This document shows positions 1-6,976 of a stretch of 64,000 bases of DNA, one piece after another. The notes beneath the pieces are model-generated. The model was not told the DNA's origin. It searched no databases and saw nothing but the letters and a program-made list of their open reading frames with translations. The stretch is from Flavobacteriaceae bacterium (GTDB lineage Bacteria > Bacteroidota > Bacteroidia > Flavobacteriales > Flavobacteriaceae), in assembly GCA_022428005.1 (NCBI GenBank), contig JAKMDI010000005.1, forward strand, positions 62,001 through 126,000. The letters run 5' to 3'. Each line of letters begins with the position of its first letter. Position 1 is the first letter of the stretch. Position numbers and translations under genes: made by a program.

Positions 1-510
1 ATATACTTCCCAAGAGCTGGGTTCGCTTTCATCTTCAGGCGTAAATGTCATGGTGAGTTTACCCTTGCCAGTAATGACAGCGTCGGTAGCTTTGTATTGA
101 TCTCCAAAAGCGTGACGTCCAATACATATGGGTTTTGTCCAACCTTGTACATAGCGCGGAACATTTTTTATGATTATGGGTTCTCTGAAAACAGTACCTC
201 CAACAATATTTCTGATCGTACCGTTGGGAGAGCGATACATCTTCTTAAGACCAAATTCGACCACCCGGTCTTCATCTGGTGTTATGGTGGCACATTTGAT
301 TCCTACTTTGTGCTTTTTGATGGCTTCGGCCGCATCTATGGTTATTTGATCCTCTGTAGCGTCTCGAGAAGTAATTCCCAAGTCGTAGTACAACAGCTCC
401 ACATCGATGTAGGGAAGGATAAGCTGTTCTTTGATAAATTTCCATATTATCCGGGTCATTTCATCTCCGTCGATCTCAACAACGGGATGTTTTACAACAA
501 TTTTAGACAT
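1..510 (-). CDS. icd: NADP-dependent isocitrate dehydrogenase, eukaryote-like type, 3' end outside window
   Basis: The 170 N-terminal codons of an isocitrate dehydrogenase, which oxidatively decarboxylates isocitrate to 2-oxoglutarate with NADP in the TCA cycle. It is absent from the ORF track because the stop lies beyond the window edge. The protein opens [20 protein letters not shown] and continues through [32 protein letters not shown] and [13 protein letters not shown], the substrate-binding and backbone motifs of the homodimeric type II family. It resembles yeast and human cytosolic enzymes more than E. coli Icd. The start at 510 matches the family N-terminus and has a TATATTTG promoter box about 23 bases upstream. 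The plus-strand ORF at 97-588 is its shadow. Confidence 0.93.
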   Translation of the reverse strand, partial: MSKIVVKHPVVEIDGDEMTRIIWKFIKEQLILPYIDVELLYYDLGITSRDATEDQITIDAAEAIKKHKVGIKCATITPDEDRVVEFGLKKMYRSPNGTIRNIVGGTVFREPIIIKNVPRYVQGWTKPICIGRHAFGDQYKATDAVITGKGKLTMTFTPEDESEPSSWEVY

Positions 511-532
511 TTAAATTTCAATTTAGTTTGTG

Positions 533-540
533 CAAATATA
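533..540 (-). promoter_or_regulatory. Probable -7 promoter box of icd
   Basis: On the minus strand the sequence reads TATATTTG, a perfect match to the Bacteroidota TAnnTTTG box. No good TTTG -33 element is seen at 19 bases upstream, so strength is uncertain. Confidence 0.5.
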
Positions 541-592
541 ATGAAGGAAGGGCAGAGTTTAATCGGTATCCTTTTTTTTTGTAAATAAGTCC

Positions 593-619
593 AAAAAAAA
601 ACCGCTGATCAGCGGTTTG
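593..619 (-). terminator. Intrinsic terminator of rplS
   Basis: The perfect inverted repeat AACCGCTGATCAGCGGTT (600-617) is followed on the minus strand by an eight-T run. It lies just downstream of the rplS stop and separates it from the icd promoter. Confidence 0.85.
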
Positions 620-626
620 TATTTTA

Positions 627-971
627 CTATTGCTCTTTGATTCTGGCTTTTTTACCCCTCAATTCTTTAAAATAATAAATTCTGGATCTTCTGACTTTTC
701 CTTTTTTATTGACTTCAATTTTTTGGAGAGTAGGTAGGTTGAGTGGGAAAATTCTTTCAACTCCAACTGTACCTGACATTTTACGGATGGTAAAAGATTT
801 TGAAAGCCCCTGACCCTTAATTTGGATCACTACCCCTCTGAAGAACTGGGTTCTTACTTTATCTCCTTCACGAATTTCATAATAAACAGTGATGGTGTCA
901 CCGGGAGAAAATTCAGGAAAATCTTTTTTCTGAATAAATTCTTCTTGAACAAAGTTTACAAGTGCTTCCAT
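627..971 (-). CDS. rplS: 50S ribosomal protein L19
   Basis: Large-subunit ribosomal protein that sits at the 30S-50S interface. The 114-residue product has the normal length for the family. It carries the characteristic stretches FSPGDTITVYYEIREGDKVR, FRGVVIQIKGQG, FTIRKMSGTVGVERIFPLNLP and a basic end with GKVRRSRIYYFKELRGKKARI. The ATG at 971 fits the family. It lies downstream of trmD in the same direction, the conserved trmD-rplS order, but has its own promoter, a leader able to fold into a long stem-loop, and its own terminator. This suggests independent control of L19 output. Confidence 0.97.
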   Translation of the reverse strand: MEALVNFVQEEFIQKKDFPEFSPGDTITVYYEIREGDKVRTQFFRGVVIQIKGQGLSKSFTIRKMSGTVGVERIFPLNLPTLQKIEVNKKGKVRRSRIYYFKELRGKKARIKEQ

Positions 972-979
972 TTTCTTTA

Positions 980-1020
980 CAATTGATCAGCGCTAATTGA
1001 TTTTAAGCCTGATTTAATTG
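980..1020 (-). promoter_or_regulatory. Structured 5' leader of rplS, candidate autoregulatory element
   Basis: On the minus strand the leader folds as CAATT-aa-ATCAGGC, a 13-base loop, then GC-g-CTGAT-c-AATTG. That gives a 5-bp lower helix and a 7-bp upper helix with one bulge. The structure begins at about the predicted transcription start and ends about nine bases before the ATG. Leaders bound by their own protein are known for several ribosomal proteins; that this one binds L19 is inference. Confidence 0.5.
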
Positions 1021-1024
1021 GGTG

Positions 1025-1055
1025 CAAATTTATAACTATTTTTGATTTAAACAAC
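1025..1055 (-). promoter_or_regulatory. Promoter of rplS
   Basis: Minus strand GTTG (1055-1052), exactly 19 bases, then TAAATTTG (1032-1025). The -7 box is perfect and the -33 box has one mismatch to TTTG. The predicted start is near 1020. Confidence 0.65.
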
Positions 1056-1082
1056 TTATGATAGTTCTTTAAATAACAAAAT

Positions 1083-1766
1083 TTAATCTTTGTCAGTTAA
1101 AAGATCAGGCCTTTGGGCTTTAGTTTTTTCAATGGCCTTGTCCTCCCGCCATTTTTCTACGGCAGGGGTATTTCCCGATGTAAGAATAGGAGGGACGTTC
1201 CATCCCATGTATTGGGCAGGTCGGGTGTAGATGGGAGGGGCCAAAATACCATCTTGAAAACTGTCGGTTAATGCAGAGGATTCATCACCTAAGACACCAG
1301 GAATAAGCCTTATGATGCTGTCACACAATATGGCTGCTGCCAATTCTCCACCCGAGAGGACAAAATCTCCAATAGAAATTTCACGGGTAATCAAATGATC
1401 CCTAACCCTTTGGTCAACGCCTTTATAGTGGCCACATAGCAATATTATATTCTTTTTGGTGGAAAGTGTATTGGCAATGTTTTGATTGAGTTGTTCTCCA
1501 TCTGGAGTCAAATAGATAATTTCGTCATAGGCCCTTTCCGACTTCAGTTTTTTTATACACAAGTCAATGGGTTCAATTTTCATTACCATTCCAGCACCGC
1601 CTCCAAAAGGATAATCGTCCACCTGCTTTTGCTTATCAGTAGCATAATCCCGTAGGTTGTGGAAATTTACCACCACTTTATTGGCGGCTATAGCACGCTT
1701 TAGAATCGAAGCCTCGAATGGACTACTCAATAACTCTGGAAAAAGGGTGATAATGTCAATTTGCAT
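1083..1766 (-). CDS. trmD: tRNA (guanine-N1)-methyltransferase TrmD
   Basis: SPOUT-family methyltransferase that methylates G37 of tRNAs reading CNN codons using S-adenosylmethionine, preventing +1 frameshifting. The 227 residues cover the full family length. The start MQIDIITLFPELL is typical, followed by NLRDYATDKQKQVDDYPFGG, the knotted SAM-binding segment LLCGHYKGVDQRVRDH with EISIGDFVLSGGELAA, and the C-terminal RPAQYMGWNVPPIL. A near-consensus promoter ends only six bases before the ATG, so the message may be leaderless. rplS follows after about 110 bases. Confidence 0.97.
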   Translation of the reverse strand: MQIDIITLFPELLSSPFEASILKRAIAANKVVVNFHNLRDYATDKQKQVDDYPFGGGAGMVMKIEPIDLCIKKLKSERAYDEIIYLTPDGEQLNQNIANTLSTKKNIILLCGHYKGVDQRVRDHLITREISIGDFVLSGGELAAAILCDSIIRLIPGVLGDESSALTDSFQDGILAPPIYTRPAQYMGWNVPPILTSGNTPAVEKWREDKAIEKTKAQRPDLLTDKD

Positions 1767-1772
1767 CTACTG

Positions 1773-1803
1773 CAAAGGTTTTATAAATAAAAAATCTTCC
1801 AAA
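1773..1803 (-). promoter_or_regulatory. Promoter of trmD abutting the start codon
   Basis: Minus strand TTTG (1803-1800), 19 bases, then AACCTTTG (1780-1773). The spacing is exact and the -7 box differs from TAnnTTTG by one base. Only six bases separate it from the trmD ATG. The -33 box sits in one arm of the inverted repeat at 1799-1830. Confidence 0.55.
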
Positions 1804-1830
1804 ACTTTTTATCACTTTTTAAAGTTTTGG
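1799..1830. repeat. 10-bp inverted repeat overlapping the trmD -33 box
   Basis: CCAAAACTTT and AAAGTTTTGG are perfect inverted arms around a 12-base loop. This could be an operator or a weak AT-rich hairpin. The real htrA terminator lies separately at 1917-1949. Confidence 0.6.
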
Positions 1831-1916
1831 ACATTAATTATTTTTTTGACATTTAAAATAAGCACTAAAAAAGACCATTGGAATTCATGTAGTGAGCGTT
1901 TGCTATTTCAAACATA

Positions 1917-1949
1917 ACAAAAAAACGAGCTGACACAAACGACAGCTCT
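1917..1949 (-). terminator. Intrinsic terminator of htrA
   Basis: Minus strand GAGCTG, a ten-base loop, CAGCTC, then G and a seven-T run. It is placed about 25 bases after the htrA stop codon. Confidence 0.75.
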
Positions 1950-1971
1950 TTGGGACGATACTATAGAGTAT

Positions 1972-3363
1972 CTACTCAAAAATTATCCTTTCCCTCTCTC
2001 CATTGGGTTTTAAAAACAACAAACTCTTTAGGTTGTCAAAATCAAAGGCTTCTACATCGGATATGTCTTTAATTTTTTTGTTGTTTATTTCAAGTATGAC
2101 AGACCCCTCCTCAATTCCATAGCGATAGAGTCGGGTGTTATACAAATCATTAATTATAACGCCATATTCAATATCATCGAAATACTTTTTTTGATCTTCA
2201 TTGAGATTTTGAAGTGACATTCCTAAAAATACTGTTTTGTTATTTTTTTTGAGTGTAACAGTAATTTTATTTTTTTGACCCTCTCGTCTGAAGAATACTT
2301 CTACATTTTCGCCGGGGCGTTTGGTAGAGAGGTATCCAGTTAAATCGGAAAAAGAGTTGATTTTTACATCGTCTACCTTCTTTATAATGTCTCCAGATTT
2401 CAGTCCAGCCTCGGCCGCTCCCATACCTTCTATAACCTCACCAATTAAGAAACCTTGGGTTTCAGAAACATCGTATTTTTCTGCCAATTCAGTATTGAGG
2501 GCACTACCCGATACGCCCAAAAGCCCTTTTTGAACATTTCCATATTCAATTAAATCCTCAAAAACTTTCCTTACGATATTGCTGGGAACAGCAAAGGAAT
2601 ACCCTACAAATCCCCCGCTAATTGAGGAAATTGCTGTATTGATTCCGATCAATTCACCGTCGGTATTGACTAGTGCTCCACCACTATTACCCATGTTTAC
2701 TGCGGCATCGGTTTGGATAAAAGATTGATTTTTACTGTCCATTTCATCTAAATCTCTGGACTTGGCACTGATGATTCCAGCGGTAACAGTGGAGTTGAGG
2801 TTAAAGGGATTTCCAACGGCCAAAACCCATTCGCCAATCATCGCATTTTCGCTATCACCAAAAGGAATAAAGGGTAAAGTTTCGTAAGTTTTTATTTTTA
2901 AAACAGCCAAATCTGTGTTCGGGTCAGCGCCAATAATCTCAGCTTTATAAGTTTTATTTTTATTAGAAGTTACCTCAATTTCGCTTGCGTCTTCAATGAC
3001 ATGGTAATTGGTAATGATCAATCCATCTGGCGAGACAATGACGCCAGATCCTGTACCGATTCTTTTTTCTCGATCTCCCTCACCGTAATAATATCCAAAC
3101 CAGCTTGAAATAGAGTTTTTTTGAATGCTGGTATTTTTGACGTGTACCACAGCATTTACAGTTTTTTCCGCAGCGATCGTAAAGTCAGTCATTTCTGCGG
3201 CGACCCTGTTAGTGTTGAAACTGTAGGTTGTGGGTGTTAATTTGGTCTTTTCATTTTCTACAATTTCAATTTTTTCATTGAAGAAATAATCATAGGCTGC
3301 CATGGTGACAATAGCGGTCAACGCAGCAACAACAACGGTTTTAAATGTAGATTTCATTTTCAT
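1972..3363 (-). CDS. htrA: DegP/HtrA-family periplasmic serine protease with PDZ domains
   Basis: Envelope quality-control protease (trypsin-like S1C family) acting on misfolded periplasmic proteins. The 463-residue protein starts with a hydrophobic signal or anchor segment (about residues 8-25). The protease domain has the triad His121 in TNYHVIEDASE, Asp151 in DPNTDLAVLK and Ser227 in GNSGGALV. A PDZ domain follows near residues 280-370 (GLLGVSGSALNT, GMGAAEAGLKSGDIIKKVDD), and a second, poorly conserved PDZ-like region ends the protein. It is a single gene with its own terminator, divergent from dapF. No sigma-E-type control can be seen. Confidence 0.93.
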   Translation of the reverse strand: MKMKSTFKTVVVAALTAIVTMAAYDYFFNEKIEIVENEKTKLTPTTYSFNTNRVAAEMTDFTIAAEKTVNAVVHVKNTSIQKNSISSWFGYYYGEGDREKRIGTGSGVIVSPDGLIITNYHVIEDASEIEVTSNKNKTYKAEIIGADPNTDLAVLKIKTYETLPFIPFGDSENAMIGEWVLAVGNPFNLNSTVTAGIISAKSRDLDEMDSKNQSFIQTDAAVNMGNSGGALVNTDGELIGINTAISSISGGFVGYSFAVPSNIVRKVFEDLIEYGNVQKGLLGVSGSALNTELAEKYDVSETQGFLIGEVIEGMGAAEAGLKSGDIIKKVDDVKINSFSDLTGYLSTKRPGENVEVFFRREGQKNKITVTLKKNNKTVFLGMSLQNLNEDQKKYFDDIEYGVIINDLYNTRLYRYGIEEGSVILEINNKKIKDISDVEAFDFDNLKSLLFLKPNGERERIIFE

Positions 3364-3455
3364 ATATTTTTATACACCAAAATTATAAATTCTATTCTTT
3401 AGATAAAATTCATTTAACGACTATTTAACAAAGCCCAATGCGGTCAAATTTTCCC

Positions 3456-3463
3456 TAAATTTG
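3456..3463 (+). promoter_or_regulatory. -7 promoter box of dapF, four bases before the ATG
   Basis: TAAATTTG, a perfect box, followed by TCAA and then the dapF ATG. If used, it would give a leaderless message. The -33 region does not match TTTG. Confidence 0.5.
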
Positions 3464-3467
3464 TCAA

Positions 3468-4250
3468 ATGAATTTTCATTTTGACAAATATCATGGCGCT
3501 GGGAACGATTTTATAATCATTGATGATCGTGATATTTTATTTCCAGACAATGAACATCAATTCATTAAAAACCTCTGTGACCGCCATTTCGGAGTTGGAG
3601 CAGATGGCTTCATATTGCTGCGTAAAAGTGAGGTAGCTGACTTTAAAATGATCTATTATAATTCGGATGGGCACCCCAGTAGTTTATGTGGAAATGGAAG
3701 TCGTTGTGTTTTTTCTTTTGCCCAAAAACAGGGTATTGTTGGAGAAACGGGATCCTTTGAAACCTCTGACGGTCTTCACAATGCCACTACAGACAGCAAT
3801 GGCTTGATTTGTATCCAAATGGGGGATGTGACTGAAATCGAAGAAAGAGGTGACGATGTATTTTTGGACACGGGTTCACCACACCATGTCAGCTGTGTAG
3901 CTGCTGTAGAAAAGATAGATGTACAGCAGCAGGGTGCTAATATTCGATATGGCGCACCTTACAACACCGCGGGCTCAAATGTAAATTTTGTTCAAAAAAC
4001 AGCCCCTTCTTCTTTCAAAATAAGAACCTATGAGAGAGGGGTAGAAGGGGAAACCCTTGCCTGTGGCACAGGTGCAGTAGCCGCTGCCATAGGCGTGCAC
4101 TATTTAGGCTTAACCTCCCTTAATGAGATCAACATCCATGCCATGGGGGGGGCTTTGGAGGTGTCGTTTGAAACCACCTCTGGTCATTATAAAAATATTT
4201 GGTTAAAAGGCCCCGCTGCTTTTGTATTCTCTGGAAATTTTTCTTTGTGA
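3468..4250 (+). CDS. dapF: Diaminopimelate epimerase
   Basis: Cofactor-independent racemase converting LL- to meso-diaminopimelate for lysine and peptidoglycan synthesis. The 260 residues carry the typical opening FDKYHGAGNDFIIID and the two catalytic cysteines, in SSLCGNGSRCV (proton acceptor/donor 1) and TLACGTGAVAA (2). SNVNFVQ and RTYERGVEGET are the substrate-binding strands. The start is fixed by the family N-terminus and by the promoter box just upstream. Its stop overlaps the next start (TGATG), so it heads a small operon with the acetyltransferase and mltG. Confidence 0.97.
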   Translation: MNFHFDKYHGAGNDFIIIDDRDILFPDNEHQFIKNLCDRHFGVGADGFILLRKSEVADFKMIYYNSDGHPSSLCGNGSRCVFSFAQKQGIVGETGSFETSDGLHNATTDSNGLICIQMGDVTEIEERGDDVFLDTGSPHHVSCVAAVEKIDVQQQGANIRYGAPYNTAGSNVNFVQKTAPSSFKIRTYERGVEGETLACGTGAVAAAIGVHYLGLTSLNEINIHAMGGALEVSFETTSGHYKNIWLKGPAAFVFSGNFSL

Positions 4251-4768
4251 TGAATGACCTTCAAAACGAAATGGTTTCCCTCAGGGCCCTGGAGCCCGGC
4301 GATATTGAGATTTTATTCGAATTGGAAAATGATAGCAGCTTATGGAAATATTCTAATCGCATTGAGCCCTATTCCAAAGAACTTCTTCAAGATTATATAG
4401 CCAACGCACACCGAGGCGTTTTAGAAATAAAACAAATAAAGTTTACGGTCGTCAATCGAGAGAAAGATGCAGTCGGTTTTATTGATTTATTTGATTTTGA
4501 ACCCTTGCACCATCGGGCTGCGGTGGGCATTGTGATTCACAAAAAACAACAGGGGAGTGGATTGGGCGCAGCAGCATTGGCATTGCTTGAAACTTATGGG
4601 CAAAAGTATTTGCAATTGCATCAACTTTATGCCCACATTGCTACAGAAAACCAAATAAGTAAAGTACTGTTTGAGAAATTGGGATACAAATGCGTTGGAA
4701 CCAAAGAAGATTGGAATTATTATGATGGTCGTTATCACGATGAGCTACTCTATCAGAAAATAATATAA
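4250..4768 (+). CDS. GNAT-family N-acetyltransferase (RimJ/RimL-like)
   Basis: A 172-residue acetyl-CoA-dependent transferase; the substrate is unknown. Family features include an opening VSLRALEPGDIEILFELEND, IGxxxL-like strand DAVGFIDLFDF, the acetyl-CoA loop KKQQGSGLGAAALALLETYG and the late segment NQISKVLFEKLGYKCVGTK. The ORF track begins at 4199, but the ATG at 4250 overlaps the dapF stop as TGATG and gives the normal family N-terminus, so it is preferred. It could acetylate a ribosomal protein N-terminus or an amino sugar; nothing here decides this. mltG starts two bases after its stop. Confidence 0.85.
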   Translation: MNDLQNEMVSLRALEPGDIEILFELENDSSLWKYSNRIEPYSKELLQDYIANAHRGVLEIKQIKFTVVNREKDAVGFIDLFDFEPLHHRAAVGIVIHKKQQGSGLGAAALALLETYGQKYLQLHQLYAHIATENQISKVLFEKLGYKCVGTKEDWNYYDGRYHDELLYQKII

Positions 4769-4770
4769 TA

Positions 4771-5814
4771 ATGTATCGAAAAAAAAATCTGTTTTTGATT
4801 GTAATGATGGGTTTAGCTTTTGGACTCTATTTTGTTTTTATATTCAATAAAACATTTTTTTGGGACAACACCGCTTTTGAAGAGGAATCGGTTGCGGTTT
4901 ACATTTATGAGGGAGACGATTTTAATAAAGTGATGAGCGTTTTGACACCATTGTTAAAATCTCCAAATGATTTTGTTAGCGCCGCACAAAAGAAAGGATA
5001 TGACATTAGGGTCAAGTCTGGTAAATTTATTATTCGTAAACAGAGCAATAACAATGAGATCATCAACACCCTCAGAGGAAAAAGTTTAACTGTTCGCGTA
5101 ACATTTAACAACCAAGAGCGTATCGAAGATCTCGCGGGGAGAATTTCTATGCAAATTGCACCCGACAGTCTTTCACTACTCAATGCTTTTATTGACCCAT
5201 CATTTTTGGATTTAAAGGGATTTAATAATGCCAATGCTTTGAGCATGTACATTCCAAATAGTTATGATTTTTTCTGGAATACTACAGCAGAGAACTTCAG
5301 GGATAAAATGTGGGATTATTACCAACGATTTTGGACAGAAGCCCGCCAAGAAAAAGCAAAAAATTTAGGTTTAACCCAATTGGAGGTAATCGATTTGGCG
5401 GCTATTGTACAAAAAGAAACTCAAAAAGTAGATGAGCGACCCCGTGTGGCGGGTGTATACCTGAATAGAATTAAAAGAAAAATGAAATTGCAGGCAGACC
5501 CCACTGTAATCTATGCCATGAAATCTGAATTTAAGAATTTTGATACCATCATCAAAAGAGTTCTCTACAAGGATTTAAAAATAGACTCTCCCTACAATAC
5601 TTATAAAAACAGAGGATTGCCTCCTGGCCCAATTACCATGCCGGATATATCGGCCATAGATGCTGTTTTGAATTCTGAAAACCACCGTTTCCTTTATTTT
5701 GTTGCAGACCCCAATAACCCGGGTTATCACTTGTTTGCAAAGAACGGACGGGATCACAATCGAAATAAAAAAATATATACCCGATGGCTTAATCGAAACC
5801 GAGTTTATCGTTAA
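4771..5814 (+). CDS. mltG: Endolytic murein transglycosylase MltG (YceG-like)
   Basis: Inner-membrane lytic transglycosylase that cleaves nascent glycan strands and so sets strand length. The 347-residue protein has a cytoplasmic basic start, a single membrane segment (about residues 8-27) and the YceG domain. The catalytic glutamate lies in AAIVQKETQKVDERPRVAGV, followed by YLNRIKRKMKLQADPTVIYA and the conserved SPYNTYKNRGLPPGPI. It is coupled to the acetyltransferase ahead of it. Its stop codon overlaps that of the convergent methylase gene by a few bases, so no terminator separates the two. Confidence 0.95.
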   Translation: MYRKKNLFLIVMMGLAFGLYFVFIFNKTFFWDNTAFEEESVAVYIYEGDDFNKVMSVLTPLLKSPNDFVSAAQKKGYDIRVKSGKFIIRKQSNNNEIINTLRGKSLTVRVTFNNQERIEDLAGRISMQIAPDSLSLLNAFIDPSFLDLKGFNNANALSMYIPNSYDFFWNTTAENFRDKMWDYYQRFWTEARQEKAKNLGLTQLEVIDLAAIVQKETQKVDERPRVAGVYLNRIKRKMKLQADPTVIYAMKSEFKNFDTIIKRVLYKDLKIDSPYNTYKNRGLPPGPITMPDISAIDAVLNSENHRFLYFVADPNNPGYHLFAKNGRDHNRNKKIYTRWLNRNRVYR

Positions 5815-6527
5815 TTTTTTTTGTGAATAATAAAAATGGCAGGCTTTTTATGAAAGTCGATTTTTGTTTTTTTCCAAAGACTTACCCGTAGGGTTTTAAT
5901 GAATTCATCGGACTGAGTAAGTTGGTAGGCAACGGACAGTTGTGTTTCATCGCTTAAAACGCCCATTAAATTGTCCATCAGTTTCACATTTCTATAGGGA
6001 GTCTCCATAAACAATTGACTTTGATTCAATTTTGCAGATTTGGTTTCCAGTGCTTTGATGGTTTTTTTTTGCTCAGCTTTATCGATGGGCAGGTAACCAT
6101 TAAAGGCAAAATTCTGACCATTCAACCCCGAGCTCATCATTGCAAGAAGAATCGAAGAAGGTCCCGGCAGTGGTTTTACCCTGAAACCCATGAGGTGTGC
6201 CTTTTCGACAATTACCGCCCCAGGGTCTGCGATTCCAGGGCATCCTGCATCAGAAATAACAGCCATATCGTTTCCCTCCACACAGGGGTCCAAGTAGTTC
6301 TCTATGGTTTCGGTTTTGCTGTGTTTGTTGAGTTTGTAAATTTTGAGGGTAGATTGTACTTTTGAAGGACATATGTTTTTGATAAATCTACGTCCCTCTT
6401 TTTCGTTTTCTACTATAAAATAATATGTAGTTTCTATTACTTTTTTAACGATTTCAGGAAAAAAATCGGGGTTGAATTCCTTGCCCAATGTACTGGGAAT
6501 GAGGTATACAGTGGGTTCCTTGTTCAT
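5811..6527 (-). CDS. SAM-dependent methyltransferase, RsmI-like tetrapyrrole-methylase family
   Basis: A 238-residue member of the tetrapyrrole methylase superfamily. The opening TVYLIPSTLGK, the motif VISDAGCPGIADPGA and the segment VKPLPGPSSILLAMMSSGLN with FAFNGYLP resemble RsmI, which 2'-O-methylates C1402 of 16S rRNA. It diverges from classical RsmI at the N-terminus (the usual GNLxD segment is missing) and is shorter at the C-terminus. It is therefore best regarded as the Bacteroidota RsmI paralogue of unproven substrate. Its start overlaps the phosphatase stop by four bases (ATGA). Confidence 0.85.
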   Translation of the reverse strand: MNKEPTVYLIPSTLGKEFNPDFFPEIVKKVIETTYYFIVENEKEGRRFIKNICPSKVQSTLKIYKLNKHSKTETIENYLDPCVEGNDMAVISDAGCPGIADPGAVIVEKAHLMGFRVKPLPGPSSILLAMMSSGLNGQNFAFNGYLPIDKAEQKKTIKALETKSAKLNQSQLFMETPYRNVKLMDNLMGVLSDETQLSVAYQLTQSDEFIKTLRVSLWKKTKIDFHKKPAIFIIHKKN

Positions 6528-6967
6528 CGGTTTAAAAGTTTACCAACAAATGTATCACAAGCGCGATCAATGATTTCAAATACGGCGTTAAAGTCATCTT
6601 CATCACCGTAATAGGGGTCTGGGACTTCATTGTTCTCCCAAAGAAGGCTCAATTTATTGGCTGCTTTGTCTGAAGGTGCCAGTCGTTTAAGGTCAGAAAG
6701 GTTTTTTCGATCCATTACCAATATTTTATCGAACCTCTGAAAGTCATTGATTTTAAATTTTCGAGCTTTTTGATCACTGATGTCGATGCTGTTTTTTGCT
6801 GCAACCTCAATACTTCTCAAGTCGGGAGAACAACCGATGTGATAAGCTGCTGTACCAGCAGAGTCGATGTAATAATTTTTATCAGAAAGTTTATCCTTTA
6901 ATATCCCCTCGGCCAGTGGGGAACGACAAATGTTGCCCAAGCATACCATTAAAATTGAAGTACTCAA
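6524..6967 (-). CDS. Low-molecular-weight protein-tyrosine phosphatase
   Basis: Cytoplasmic phosphatase of about 147 residues. The P-loop CLGNICRSP (CX5R type) sits at the N-terminus and the general-acid aspartate is in the DPYYGDEDDF motif near residue 115. The ORF begins with TTG; the first ATG is at codon 7 and would remove part of the first beta strand ahead of the P-loop, so TTG is more likely. It lies between dnaA and the RsmI-like gene in one minus-strand run, nine bases after the dnaA stop. The physiological substrate cannot be told from the sequence. Confidence 0.93.
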   Translation of the reverse strand: MSTSILMVCLGNICRSPLAEGILKDKLSDKNYYIDSAGTAAYHIGCSPDLRSIEVAAKNSIDISDQKARKFKINDFQRFDKILVMDRKNLSDLKRLAPSDKAANKLSLLWENNEVPDPYYGDEDDFNAVFEIIDRACDTFVGKLLNR

Positions 6968-6976
6968 CTTTTTGTT

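Noticed and set aside
97-588. Plus-strand ORF of 163 residues in the track
   Set aside because: It is the antisense frame of icd, whose minus-strand product matches isocitrate dehydrogenase; the ORF translation has no family features.
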